From assembly GCF_021654575.1 (NCBI RefSeq), contig NZ_AP024488.1, positions 6,041,501-6,105,500 of the forward strand: a stretch of 64,000 bases of DNA, given 5' to 3'. Under the pieces are notes generated by a model, which was given only the letters and a program-made list of their open reading frames with translations, was not told the DNA's origin and did no database searches. Positions within the stretch are counted from its first letter, which is position 1. The number at the start of each line of letters is the position of its first letter. Both the position numbers and the translations under genes were made by a program. Source of the stretch: Desulfoluna limicola. GTDB lineage: Bacteria > Desulfobacterota > Desulfobacteria > Desulfobacterales > Desulfolunaceae. This document shows, piece by piece, positions 24,381 through 32,834 of this stretch.

Positions 24381-24998
24381 GTGAAAGAGCTTGAATCTTC
24401 GAGAGAGGTTCTGGTTACCCAGAAAAAAGAGATGTTCGAGGCCTTTACCGGATTTGAAACCCAGAACAACTATGTGGTGAAGCTCCAGAGCGGTCAGACC
24501 CTTTACGCCGCCGAGGTGAACACGGGGTTTCTCTCCCGGAACTTCCTCAAGCAGCTCAGGCCCTTTGAGGTTGTTCTCTCAGACGAGCAGCACAACATTC
24601 GGTTGCGGGTGAAGCGTCCCTTTCGGTTTATGTTTCATGAAATCACGGTGATGAACGGCCATGAGATGGTCTTGGGCAGGGTGGTGAAGCGGTTTACCTT
24701 TTTAAATCGGATCTACGAGGTCAAAGACGCCGATGATCGCACCCTCTTTGAACTGAAGGGGCCTTTCTTCAAACCCTGGACGTTCAGGATTGAAAATGCC
24801 CTTGGCCAGGCCGGGGTTATCACCAAAAAGTGGAGCGGGCTGTTCAAGGAGGCCATGACGGATGCCGACAATTTTGGCCTGAAGTTGGAAAAGGATCTCC
24901 CCGCCACCCAGAAAGCCGTGCTTCTTGGCGCGGTTTTTCTTATCGATTTTGTCCATTTTGAAAACAACACCGGAAGCAGCACCAGCTTCGGTAACTGA
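24381..24998 (+). CDS. Scramblase/LURP-one-related protein
   Basis: A 205-residue protein resembling the phospholipid scramblase family (PF03803)/tubby-like LOR fold: beta strands with YVVKLQSGQTLYAAEVNTG, PFEVVLSDEQHNIRLRVKRP, FMFHEITVMNGHEMVLGRV and RIYEVKDADDRTLFELKGP, then a C-terminal helix. In bacteria the role is unknown; the fold can bind lipids. GTG at 24381 is used because AAGGAGAATGACACA sits just upstream. It ends with VHFENNTGSSTSFGN rather than a clear membrane helix, although AVLLGAVFLIDFVHF is moderately hydrophobic. Function beyond the fold is inference. Confidence 0.75.
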   Translation: MKELESSREVLVTQKKEMFEAFTGFETQNNYVVKLQSGQTLYAAEVNTGFLSRNFLKQLRPFEVVLSDEQHNIRLRVKRPFRFMFHEITVMNGHEMVLGRVVKRFTFLNRIYEVKDADDRTLFELKGPFFKPWTFRIENALGQAGVITKKWSGLFKEAMTDADNFGLKLEKDLPATQKAVLLGAVFLIDFVHFENNTGSSTSFGN

Positions 24999-25006
24999 TC
25001 CAGATG

Positions 25007-25197
25007 GCCTCCGGCGGCCCTGCCGGGGGGCAACCTTTTGAAAAGGTTGCCAAACAAATTTTGTGCCTGAGCTCAAGATTACACTCAAATCAAAGGCAAA
25101 TGTGATTGGCCCCGAGGAACGAGGGGCAAAGCGCATCCGCAACCTGCTTTCATGGCCTTTTGCCTGATGTGGCTTTGCCACCCTTGCCGCCGGAGGC
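25007..25197 (-). repeat. Family-A repeat, complete copy
   Basis: A 191-base unit, both ends present. AACCTTTTGAAAAGGTTG forms one hairpin whose stem has CC/GG where other copies have AAACTTTT/AAAAGTTT, a paired change. GCGGATGCGC...ATTGGCCCC covers the loop CCGAGGAACGAGG. It begins 8 bases after the scramblase-like stop. Confidence 0.85.
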
Positions 25198-25343
25198 TTG
25201 CTTTTTCATGCACTTTGACCATAGAAAGCACTGCTGAATAGTTACAATTTTTCAGAGGTTTGTCTCTGTATGGGGCGCTGAGAATAGAGCTCTGTCGGAA
25301 TTTCCCCCTCCTCTGCGGATTGGTCTTGACACATGGCCTCTAT

Positions 25344-25377
25344 CTTCTTATTAAATGAATGTTCAATTAATAAGAAG
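25344..25377. promoter_or_regulatory. Long palindromic operator upstream of the TetR gene
   Basis: A 34-base inverted repeat with arms CTTCTTATTAAATGAA and TTCAATTAATAAGAAG about a TG centre. Only one pair besides the centre is mismatched. The core TGAATGTTCA is like TetR/BetI-type operators. It ends 36 bases before the chosen TetR start, as expected for autorepression. Confidence 0.75.
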
Positions 25378-25413
25378 TCGGGGAATAATGCAGACCCACC
25401 GCAAGGGATGGAT

Positions 25414-26019
25414 ATGACAGGGCGAAAAAGGCAAAACGCAGAAGAGAGAAAACCAGCCATTTTAAAGGCCTTTTATGAGGTGATCGAGGCCGAGGGCTTT
25501 GAGAATGCCTCGGTGGCCAAGGTGGCGAAGCAGGCGGGGGTCCATGCGAGCCTCATCATCCACTACTTCGGCTCCAAAGAGAAGATGGTGATGGCGCTGG
25601 TGGACGAGGTGCTTCACACATACGCTGCCCTGTTTGCAAGACTCCCGGAAGGGGGAGCCCCCCCCGAAAGGCTGGAGCGGCTCCTGGCCCTGATCTGGAG
25701 TCGGGAGTGGCACGACGCGGCAAGCTTCTCCGTCGTATTCTCCTTTCTGGCCTTGAGCCACAGGGACCCCTCGGTGATGGACCGGGTGCGCAACCTCTAC
25801 GGGCACTACCGGACGTACCTTCTCCAGCAGATGGCCCTTCTTTCCGAGGCCGGGGTGATCCGGGTGGACGACCCCACAGCATCGGCGGAGGCCCTGATCT
25901 CCCTGTCCGAAGGGTCGCACTACTTTTCCCGCTATCACATCGAGGCCGGAACCTTCGACGCCCACTGTCGCCACATGACCGAAGCTGCCAGGAAAATTCT
26001 TGGAGCAGAAGCGACGTAG
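25414..26019 (+). CDS. TetR/AcrR family transcriptional regulator
   Basis: A 201-residue regulator with an N-terminal TetR helix-turn-helix (residues about 12-58; KPAILKAFYEVIEAEGFENA, then KVAKQAGVHASLIIHYFGSK) and a helical ligand-binding domain (HYRTYLLQQMALLSEAGVIR). The family binds DNA as a dimer and is released by a small ligand. The fold most resembles BetI-like regulators. ATG 25414 follows CAAGGG by 6 bases; ATG 25408 is an alternative. An earlier in-frame start (25333) would overlap the palindromic operator. The next gene, a thioesterase, is a plausible target but 259 bases away. Confidence 0.9.
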   Translation: MTGRKRQNAEERKPAILKAFYEVIEAEGFENASVAKVAKQAGVHASLIIHYFGSKEKMVMALVDEVLHTYAALFARLPEGGAPPERLERLLALIWSREWHDAASFSVVFSFLALSHRDPSVMDRVRNLYGHYRTYLLQQMALLSEAGVIRVDDPTASAEALISLSEGSHYFSRYHIEAGTFDAHCRHMTEAARKILGAEAT

Positions 26020-26043
26020 GCGAAAAGAAGACGGTAAAAGGGT

Positions 26044-26136
26044 GCCTCCGGCGGCGAGGTGAGCCACCTTGAAAGCCAATTGCCATCGCGTCTCGCCCTT
26101 CGTTCCTCAGGGCAAATCGCACTGGCGTTTGTCGAC
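26044..26136 (+). repeat. Family-A repeat, half copy
   Basis: Left end GCCTCCGGCGGC, GAGGTGAGCCACCTT hairpin, then GCCAATTGCCATCGC...GCACTGGC arms around CCTTCGTTCCTCAGGG. The stem differs from the standard copy but still pairs (GCCATCGCG with CGCACTGGC, imperfect). No right end. Confidence 0.65.
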
Positions 26137-26278
26137 TCCACAGCTGGAGATTTTTTACAGGTATTCATAAGCCTTGGCGGGTTGTGAATACAGTGTCGCA
26201 ACTCTGTCGGTCCCCTGAAGGGACCGGCTGAAAAATATGAATGATTGATGGTTCTGACAATGTAATGGGAGAGAGACA

Positions 26279-26767
26279 ATGACAGAGACCCAATGGAAGC
26301 CCCTGGCGGGGGTGGATCGGGAATGTTTTGCCTGTGGGTGGGAGAACCCCTACGGCCTTCAGATGACCTTTGAGTCCAACGGGGAGCAGCTGCGCTCGGG
26401 CCTGACGGTCAAAGAGCGGTTCCGCGGGTGGAGCAATCTGGTGCATGGTGGGATTCTTTCCACCATTCTTGATGAGATGATGAGCTGGACCGCCATTCAT
26501 CTCACGCAGCGGTTTATCCTCACCAAGGGGATGAACGTGTCCTTTAAAAAACCGGTGAAAATCGAAACCCCCTTGATCATTAGCGGTTACATCAAGGAGC
26601 GGATCAGCGATCGGAAGGCCCGCGTGGTGGCCGAGATCCGGGATGAGGCAGGGGACGTCTGCGCCTTGTCCGAAGGGGAATTTGTGCTGTTTACCATGGA
26701 GGAGTTCGGGAGCATGGGTGTCATGCCTGAAGAGGAACTCACCGAAATGGCGGCTGCGTTCTCTTAG
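26279..26767 (+). CDS. PaaI-type hotdog-fold thioesterase
   Basis: A 162-residue single hotdog-domain protein. The signature is WSNLVHGGILSTILDEMMSW (about residues 57-76): the VHGG turn and the Asp-Glu on the hotdog helix are those of PaaI-type acyl-CoA thioesterases. Upstream CFACGWENPYGLQM (residues 15-29) is common in this subgroup. The enzyme hydrolyses an acyl- or aryl-CoA; the substrate is unknown. The ATG follows GGGAGAGAGACA. It lies downstream of the TetR gene in the same direction, so it may be part of that regulon. Confidence 0.85.
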   Translation: MTETQWKPLAGVDRECFACGWENPYGLQMTFESNGEQLRSGLTVKERFRGWSNLVHGGILSTILDEMMSWTAIHLTQRFILTKGMNVSFKKPVKIETPLIISGYIKERISDRKARVVAEIRDEAGDVCALSEGEFVLFTMEEFGSMGVMPEEELTEMAAAFS

Positions 26768-26989
26768 TCGGGGGGGCAAGTCCACTGTAGGGAAAAAGAC
26801 CCTATACACAAGAATCATTACAGTAAAGGTCAACCGGAATACGCATCAAGCGGTGCTGGCTCGTACGCATGGATTCCCGGTCATTCGGCCATACGAAGGG
26901 TGACATGTGCTGTTATGGTAAAGCAACACGGTGGCCCCCACTTACTCGAAAGCCGGGGAAGACGGCACGGATGAGGTTGTTGAAGCCCA

Positions 26990-27074
26990 ATGCGAATGCG
27001 AGTTGCCCTTAGGAACGAAGGGCAAGGAGTATTCGCAACCCGCTTTCGAGGTGGCTCACCTCGCCGCCGGAGGC
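26990..27074 (-). repeat. Family-A repeat, half copy
   Basis: Minus-strand module with GCGAAT...ATTCGC and TTGCCCTT...AAGGGCAA stems around AGGAACG, then CGCTTTCGAGGTGGCTCACC and end GCCGCCGGAGGC. The bases 26768-26990 before it contain no gene. Confidence 0.75.
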
Positions 27075-27126
27075 ATGCTTTTTTGGGCCATTCACGCGTA
27101 TTGATCGGACAGATGAAGGAGAAAAC

Positions 27127-28200
27127 ATGGCAGGCGATTTGGTGTTTCTGGCTGGCCACAGGGCTTATGAGAGGATTCAGTCTCAGGGGTTGTCTCCGGA
27201 TGATGTCTCCATGGTGGTGGGGGCCTCCGGGGCTGCCAAGTGGTTGGTGCTTCACGGGTTGGAGTCGGCGCTCTTCGGGCAGTGGTTTGCGGGGCGGAAG
27301 AAGCCTTTGCATTTGTTCGGGACCTCCATCGGCTCGTGGAAGTCTGCGGCGGCGGCCCAGGATGACCCGGTGGCGGGTTTTGATCGACTGGCCCATGCTT
27401 ACATCCATCAGTATTACGAAGGGAAGGCAACGCCCCGGCAGGTGGCGGACGAAGCCGATCGGATTATGGACGCCTACCTCGGGCCGGGGAAGGTTGAGGA
27501 GATTTTGTCTCATCCGTATTGCAGGCTTCACCTCTCGGCAGTCCGGTGCCGGGGGCCCCTGGCCCTGGATCACCCCCTGGCCATGGCAGCAGGGCTCGTG
27601 GCGGCCTGGGGGGCAAACCGGATTTCCCGGGACCTGTTCCGCAAGCAGTGCCGGCCAACGCTGTTTTATGACCCCAGGGATGTGCCGCCATTCTCGAAGA
27701 ATGACGAGTTTGAAGGGGGCATGGCTGCTTTGACGCCAGAGAACTTGAGACAGGCGCTTTTGGGGAGTGGGTCCATTCCTTACGTCATGGACGGCATACG
27801 AGAGATACCCGGGGCACCGGAGGGTGTTTATCGGGACGGGGGGCTTTTCCATTACCACCCTGCTTTTGACTTTCTTCGAGGGGAGGAGGGCATTGTGCTT
27901 TACCCTCACTTCTACAGCGAGGTGACCCTCGGCTGGTTTGACAAAAACAGGCCTGAGCGCATGGCGGACGGGGCGCTTCTCTCCGATGTGCTCTTGCTGT
28001 CGCCCTCGCCTTCGTTTGTGGCCGAGCTTCCCTTTGGGCGGATTCCCGATCGCCGTGACTTTGACCGATTGTCCGGGCGGGATGGCGAGCGCGTGGCGTT
28101 CTGGGAAAAGAGTGTGGCCGAGGGGCGAAGGCTGGGAGACCAGTTCCTTGAGGCCGTTGCATCGGGGAAGATTCGAGATATGGTGAGGAGAATCGCGTGA
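27127..28200 (+). CDS. Patatin-like phospholipase
   Basis: A 357-residue patatin-like lipid acyl hydrolase. The oxyanion segment is near MVVGASGAAKWLVLHGLE, the nucleophile is Ser in GTSIGSW (about residues 64-70, GxSxG) and the catalytic Asp is in YRDGGLFHYHP (DGG), giving a Ser-Asp dyad. No signal peptide is visible, so it acts in the cytoplasm or at the inner membrane. The ATG follows AAGGAGAAAAC. Its stop codon shares one base with the start of the acyl-ACP thioesterase gene, so the two enzymes are translationally coupled, probably handling fatty acids released from lipids. Confidence 0.85.
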   Translation: MAGDLVFLAGHRAYERIQSQGLSPDDVSMVVGASGAAKWLVLHGLESALFGQWFAGRKKPLHLFGTSIGSWKSAAAAQDDPVAGFDRLAHAYIHQYYEGKATPRQVADEADRIMDAYLGPGKVEEILSHPYCRLHLSAVRCRGPLALDHPLAMAAGLVAAWGANRISRDLFRKQCRPTLFYDPRDVPPFSKNDEFEGGMAALTPENLRQALLGSGSIPYVMDGIREIPGAPEGVYRDGGLFHYHPAFDFLRGEEGIVLYPHFYSEVTLGWFDKNRPERMADGALLSDVLLLSPSPSFVAELPFGRIPDRRDFDRLSGRDGERVAFWEKSVAEGRRLGDQFLEAVASGKIRDMVRRIA

Positions 28201-28952
28201 TGGGTGTGATCGACAATCGTTTTACGACAGAGTTTCAGGTCCCATCCTGGGATTGCGGGCCTTCGGGGCGCATGTTTCCAGTGGCCATGCTTCGGTATTT
28301 TCAGGAAGGGGCGGTGCTCCATTCCGATGCGGTGGACGGCGTCTTTGATCGGGTGTTTGATCACGGCCTTTTCTGGGCCATGACAGGGATGAAAATGACG
28401 ATGGGAGTACTGCCCATGCGTGGGGAAAAGGTCTCTGTGACCACCTGGCATGCCGGGGGGAACCGCCTGCTCTTTTACCGGGCCTACAAGGCGTCGGGTG
28501 AAGATGGTCGGGTTCTTGCCTCTGGGGTGAGCACCTGGGTGCTGGTGAACGGGGATACCCGGCGGATGGTTCGTGCTTCGGCTCTGCCTGTTGCGCTTCC
28601 TGAGTCTGAGCTGGGAGCGGAGCATGAGGGGCTGGTTCCGGAACGGCTGGGAGAGATGGGTGAGCTGGAAGGCGGCATTTCCTGGTTGGCCGGTTTTCGG
28701 GACCTGGACACCAACGGCCATGTCAATAACGTTCGGTACGCCGAGTGGGTTCTTGAAACCCTTCCCGAGGAGATGCTTTTAAACCGGCAGCTCACCTCCC
28801 TTGAGCTTGAATTCAAAAGCGAACTGCGCCTTGGAGACGAAGCCCGCTCCGTGGGCAGCCCTTCCGATACCCCCCACGTTTATGACCATGCCGTGCTGAA
28901 AGACGATGGCACCCTTGCCTGCCGTGCCCGCTCCGGCTGGAATGCTGCTTAA
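28200..28952 (+). CDS. Acyl-ACP thioesterase (FatA/FatB type)
   Basis: A 250-residue protein with two tandem hotdog domains, as in plant and bacterial acyl-[acyl-carrier-protein] thioesterases. Motifs include the N-terminal FTTEFQVPSWDCGPSG, GVLPMRGEKVSVTTWHAG and the second-hotdog DLDTNGHVNNVRYAEWVLET, which holds the conserved Asn-His catalytic pair. It releases free fatty acid from acyl-ACP. The ATG at 28200 overlaps the patatin stop (TGATG). Both products make free fatty acids, so the pair may set membrane lipid turnover or export; that role is inference. Confidence 0.9.
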   Translation: MGVIDNRFTTEFQVPSWDCGPSGRMFPVAMLRYFQEGAVLHSDAVDGVFDRVFDHGLFWAMTGMKMTMGVLPMRGEKVSVTTWHAGGNRLLFYRAYKASGEDGRVLASGVSTWVLVNGDTRRMVRASALPVALPESELGAEHEGLVPERLGEMGELEGGISWLAGFRDLDTNGHVNNVRYAEWVLETLPEEMLLNRQLTSLELEFKSELRLGDEARSVGSPSDTPHVYDHAVLKDDGTLACRARSGWNAA

Positions 28953-28974
28953 AACGTGGTGTGCCACCCCTGAA

Positions 28975-29028
28975 GCCTGTTTGTCAAACTGTTCCAAAAG
29001 TTTTGCCCCCGGCAGGGCCGCCGGAGGC
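28975..29028 (+). repeat. Family-A repeat, right half
   Basis: GCCTGTTTGTCAAACTGTTC then CAAAAGTTTTGCCCCCGGCA and the end GCCGCCGGAGGC, starting 23 bases after the thioesterase stop. Confidence 0.75.
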
Positions 29029-29167
29029 GAACTCTAACTAAGAAGCCCCCCTTCCCGAACCAGTCCTCTATTTTCAGGCTATCCGATCCGTGCGCTTGTT
29101 GCCCTGACCTTCTTTTTTACACTCCTCTTGTGTGGTTCGCTTTCTCAGTGGCTGGTGGGTATCAAGG

Positions 29168-32100
29168 CTATTTTTTTTCGGGGGGAAAGACATCAAGGTG
29201 GTGGGGAAAGTCCGCCGGGGCCATGGGCGGGGACCAGAGGAAACCCTGGGCAACGGGGCAGCCAATGGATTGGAGAAGTCGCATCTGCTCCGGCTCCTCC
29301 ACTCCCTCGGCCACAACCTGGATGTCAAACGTCTTGCCCAGGTCCACAATGGTTTTCACCAGAAAGAGGCCTTTGGGGTCCTCTGGTGTGAGGGTGGCGA
29401 TGAAGGAACGGTCAATTTTCAGGGTGTCCACCGGGATCTTTCTCAGGTAGTTCAGCGAGGAGTATCCGGTTCCGAAGTCATCCAGGGCGATGGAGACGCC
29501 CATGGACCTCAGCTTCTGCAAGTGTGGGGCTGCGGCGGCAAGGTTTTCCATAAGAGCGGTTTCCGTGATTTCCAGTTCAAGCCATTGGGGCGCGCACCCT
29601 GTCTCTTCAAGGACACGGGCCACACGTTCTGGAAGGTGGTTATCCCGGAAGTGCCATGCCGATATGTTCAGGGAGATTAAAAGGGGGGTCTCTCTTTTCT
29701 CATTCCACTCAGCGGTGAGGCGGCAGCCCGTTCTCAGGACCCAGAGGTCCATGGGCACGATGAGGCCGTTCATCTCGGCACAGGGAATAAATTCGGACGG
29801 AGAGCAGATTCCCTTTACGGGATGGCACCACCGGATGAGACCCTCCATGCCCAGGAGCTGATTGCCCTCCAACCCAATGCGGGGCTGGAGGTAGAGGGCG
29901 AATTGGGTTTCGTCCATGGCTTTGCGAAGATCCTGTTCCATTTCAAACCGAAGCCGGGCTTCTTTATCGAGGCGGTGCGTGAAGAAATTGTATGCGTTGC
30001 CGGTTTTTTTTGCCCGGTACATGGCAAGGTCGGCGTTTCGAATGAGCGTTTCACCGTCTGTGGCATCGTCGGGGAAGCGGGCCACTCCGATGCTGAGGGT
30101 GATGTGGAGCTGGGTCATTCCGATTTCAAAGGGCGGCTCGAAGGCCCCCTGAATTCGCTGGAGGAGCAGCACCAGTTCCTGGGCGCTGTAGCACTCCTCC
30201 ACGAGAATGGTGAATTCATCCCCCCCCAGACGTGCAATGGTGTCGCTTTTCCGTAAGGTGTCTGTGAAACGTTTTGCCACCATGGTGAGAAGAAGGTCGC
30301 CGCTCTGGTGCCCCAAGGTGTCGTTGACGTGCTTAAATCCGTCGAGGTCTATGAGAAGCAGGGTCAGGCTGCGTTGCCTGCGCCTCGCCAGATTCATGGA
30401 GTGATCCAAGGTTTCCATAAAGAGGCGACGGTTGGCAAGGCCGGTGAGGCTGTCATAGAAGGCCTGGTGCCGGAGCATCCCTTCCGCTTTTTTCTGGCGG
30501 GTAATATCTAGCATGGAGACGATGTGTTCCTCTGTCCCCGGGAGGCGAGTCATGTGTACCTTGGCGGTGTGGATGCCCCCCATAAGGTCATGGAACTTCA
30601 CCTCCACATTGTCGTCAAAGGAGATGACAGAGTTTTTCTTTTCCGCAAGGTAGGCTTGAAGCTTCGCCTCATCCTCGGTGTCGACAAAGTGGGACCAGTG
30701 TCGTCCCAGAAGCTCTTTGGGGGCTTTTGCACCGGCGTACCGCAGGAACTCGCTGTTGAGTTTGGCAATGTTTCCGTTTTTACAGAAGAGCACACTGGGG
30801 GTGGCTGAATTTTTGAAGAGGGTCCGGTAGTGGGACTCGGATCTCTTTGCATCCTCCATCGCGGCTTCCAGCGCCATGATATCGGTGAAGGTTTCGATTC
30901 GGATCGGGGACTCGTGGTAGCGTGTCGCCGTTTTGGTTCGGACCACCTGGCGTGGCGGGTTTCCCTGGAGAATTCCCTTCTCCTGGTGGGGTGCATACTG
31001 GTTTTGCTCGTCTTCGGGCAATGGGTGGAACAGGGGGTCGGCAGGTTGGCCCACAAGGGCTTCCGCTTTTTTTCCTACCATCTCTTCCATGCAGGTGTTC
31101 GTATTCAGTATTTTGCCCGATTGCCCATCGATCATAAGGACCCCGACATTGAGGGAGGTGAGGATGGATCGGTTCAGGCACTCCTCTTCGATGATCCGTT
31201 TGAAGACCCCGTTGATATCCACTGCCAGTTTCGAAAGTTCATCATTGCCACGGGGGAGGACGTTTTCAACCGGAGCATTGGGTCTTGATACGGGGGCCAC
31301 CTGGCTGCTCAGGGCCATAATTCGTTTGAGAAGCGTGCGTTGAATGAGGACATAGGTGAGAAGGCCCAGCAGGAGGCCGGTGAGGATGATGCCGAATCCG
31401 GTGAGGGTCAGAAGGCGTCTGCCCGCCAGGTAGATCTCCGAGGGGCCGGTGAGGGTGATTTCAATGGTGGGGTGTTCCAAAATATCATGGACGGTTCCTG
31501 CACAGGAGTAGCGTTTCCGGTTATCGGTAAAGTGAACGAGGATGGCACCGGGCTCACCGGGCGCGGGACGGGTGGCCACGGTGACCTTGATGGAACTTTG
31601 GGCCAGCAGCTCGTTGAAAAAGCTTTTTTCCAGCTGTTGGACCATAATGAGCCACCCACGGGCGGGGCCCGACCCATCGCTTTTTAAAATGGGACTTGCA
31701 GCAATGAAGTGAAACGTCCCCTGGCTCACAAAATACCCAGGCTGAGTTTCAGCACCGGCGCCGCGAACCCTGAGGCTCTGCACCAGCCTGTCAAGCGTTC
31801 TGGAAAAATCGTTGGGTGGCAGCGCCATTGTCTCCGTCGAATGGTCGTAATACCCCTGCCATACGGCGTTGCCTTTTTGAGGAAAGAACCCAATGTAAGC
31901 CAGGCCGGTGTCAGCGAAGGTCTCCTCCACCAGGTTGCTTTCGATGAACGTGGGGTTTCCATCGTTGATAAAACTGTATGCGTCGTTCCACAGGCTCCAG
32001 TCATTGGTGAGCAGTTGGAGGCCATCCCGGCCGCTTTCCAGGAAGCGAAGAACGGTGTGCATTCTGCTTCGGGCCTGTTGTTCCTCAAGGGCCGTGAAAC

Positions 32101-32197
32101 GGGTGTTGATGGCGTGATCTGCCACCCGGTAGAAGAGACCGGTGGAGATTGCCACAGCGATGAAGATGGAAAGGATTGTTTTTAAGCGAATACCCAT
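29168..32197 (-). CDS. CHASE4-PAS-GGDEF-EAL cyclic-di-GMP signalling protein
   Basis: A 1009-residue membrane sensor. Order: helix 1 (about 5-25), a periplasmic CHASE4-like domain (about 40-240; LLTNDWSLWNDAYSFINDG is typical), helix 2 (about 265-290), HAMP-like linker, two PAS domains (about 345-575), a GGDEF diguanylate cyclase domain with the intact signature RLGGDEF (about residue 656) and a C-terminal EAL phosphodiesterase domain with EGLIRW, DDFGTGYSSLNYL and VAEGVEEPEQM. Both activities look intact. It senses a periplasmic cue and adjusts cyclic-di-GMP. It is on its own transcription unit, divergent from the acyl-CoA dehydrogenase-like gene. Confidence 0.9.
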   Translation of the reverse strand: MGIRLKTILSIFIAVAISTGLFYRVADHAINTRFTALEEQQARSRMHTVLRFLESGRDGLQLLTNDWSLWNDAYSFINDGNPTFIESNLVEETFADTGLAYIGFFPQKGNAVWQGYYDHSTETMALPPNDFSRTLDRLVQSLRVRGAGAETQPGYFVSQGTFHFIAASPILKSDGSGPARGWLIMVQQLEKSFFNELLAQSSIKVTVATRPAPGEPGAILVHFTDNRKRYSCAGTVHDILEHPTIEITLTGPSEIYLAGRRLLTLTGFGIILTGLLLGLLTYVLIQRTLLKRIMALSSQVAPVSRPNAPVENVLPRGNDELSKLAVDINGVFKRIIEEECLNRSILTSLNVGVLMIDGQSGKILNTNTCMEEMVGKKAEALVGQPADPLFHPLPEDEQNQYAPHQEKGILQGNPPRQVVRTKTATRYHESPIRIETFTDIMALEAAMEDAKRSESHYRTLFKNSATPSVLFCKNGNIAKLNSEFLRYAGAKAPKELLGRHWSHFVDTEDEAKLQAYLAEKKNSVISFDDNVEVKFHDLMGGIHTAKVHMTRLPGTEEHIVSMLDITRQKKAEGMLRHQAFYDSLTGLANRRLFMETLDHSMNLARRRQRSLTLLLIDLDGFKHVNDTLGHQSGDLLLTMVAKRFTDTLRKSDTIARLGGDEFTILVEECYSAQELVLLLQRIQGAFEPPFEIGMTQLHITLSIGVARFPDDATDGETLIRNADLAMYRAKKTGNAYNFFTHRLDKEARLRFEMEQDLRKAMDETQFALYLQPRIGLEGNQLLGMEGLIRWCHPVKGICSPSEFIPCAEMNGLIVPMDLWVLRTGCRLTAEWNEKRETPLLISLNISAWHFRDNHLPERVARVLEETGCAPQWLELEITETALMENLAAAAPHLQKLRSMGVSIALDDFGTGYSSLNYLRKIPVDTLKIDRSFIATLTPEDPKGLFLVKTIVDLGKTFDIQVVAEGVEEPEQMRLLQSIGCPVAQGFLWSPPMAPADFPHHLDVFPPEKK

Positions 32198-32834
32198 TGA
32201 AAACCCTTGTGGCCCACTTTTGAAAAAAGCCTATATTTTATGGCCCGAACACGAACGCCATGCCTGTTGTGTCGGGCAGGCTGGCGTTCGGTAAGGCACG
32301 TTGATCTGTTTGTTTCGGAATTCCTAATAATAAATAAGACAGAGGAATTGTCAACGATGACCTCTTTTGTGTCTGCAACAAAATGCTGATGGGTCGTGCA
32401 CCTCGCGTTGGGTGGATACCCATGGTCTGAGAGAGTTTAGGTGTGCCATGGGTCGCAGTTGGCAGGGATGGTCGCGTGATACTGCGAAACGGTATGAAAA
32501 GAGGATGACAGGCTGTGGGGTGTTGAGGAACCACCAGGGGCAGTCGCTGGAGATAGGGCACTGTGAGGGTAAGTCATCCAATTGTGAGGACTTTTTATTT
32601 TATACTGAACAGTACACCTCGTCAAAGGGAAAGCTGGCCTGTGCGCGTTGAGGGGGGCGGTAAAGGCCGGTTGGTGGGCCGTCGTGTGGGATGGTGCTTG
32701 CTAAGGGTGGGGGATTGTGATTAATCTTAATCTGTTTCATATGTGAAATGAATTGGCCCAACGTGAACCGAGATACCGAAAAAATCCTTGGCGTCCATGT
32801 GTGTATCGGGGCGCCAGTACGCATAAGGGGGACT
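32198..32834. other. Divergent intergenic region, 637 bp
   Basis: Holds the promoters for the EAL-protein gene (minus) and the acyl-CoA dehydrogenase-like gene (plus). A hairpin CGAACGCC...GGCGTTCG with inner GCCTG/CAGGC at about 32250-32288 has no T run, so it is not a standard terminator. No gene, family-A or family-B repeat is seen, unusual for this window. Confidence 0.5.

Noticed and set aside
32367-32651. 94-codon frame with several cysteines in the divergent gap
   Set aside because: No ribosome site, no hydrophobic or domain pattern, and the start codon lies in a promoter-like region.
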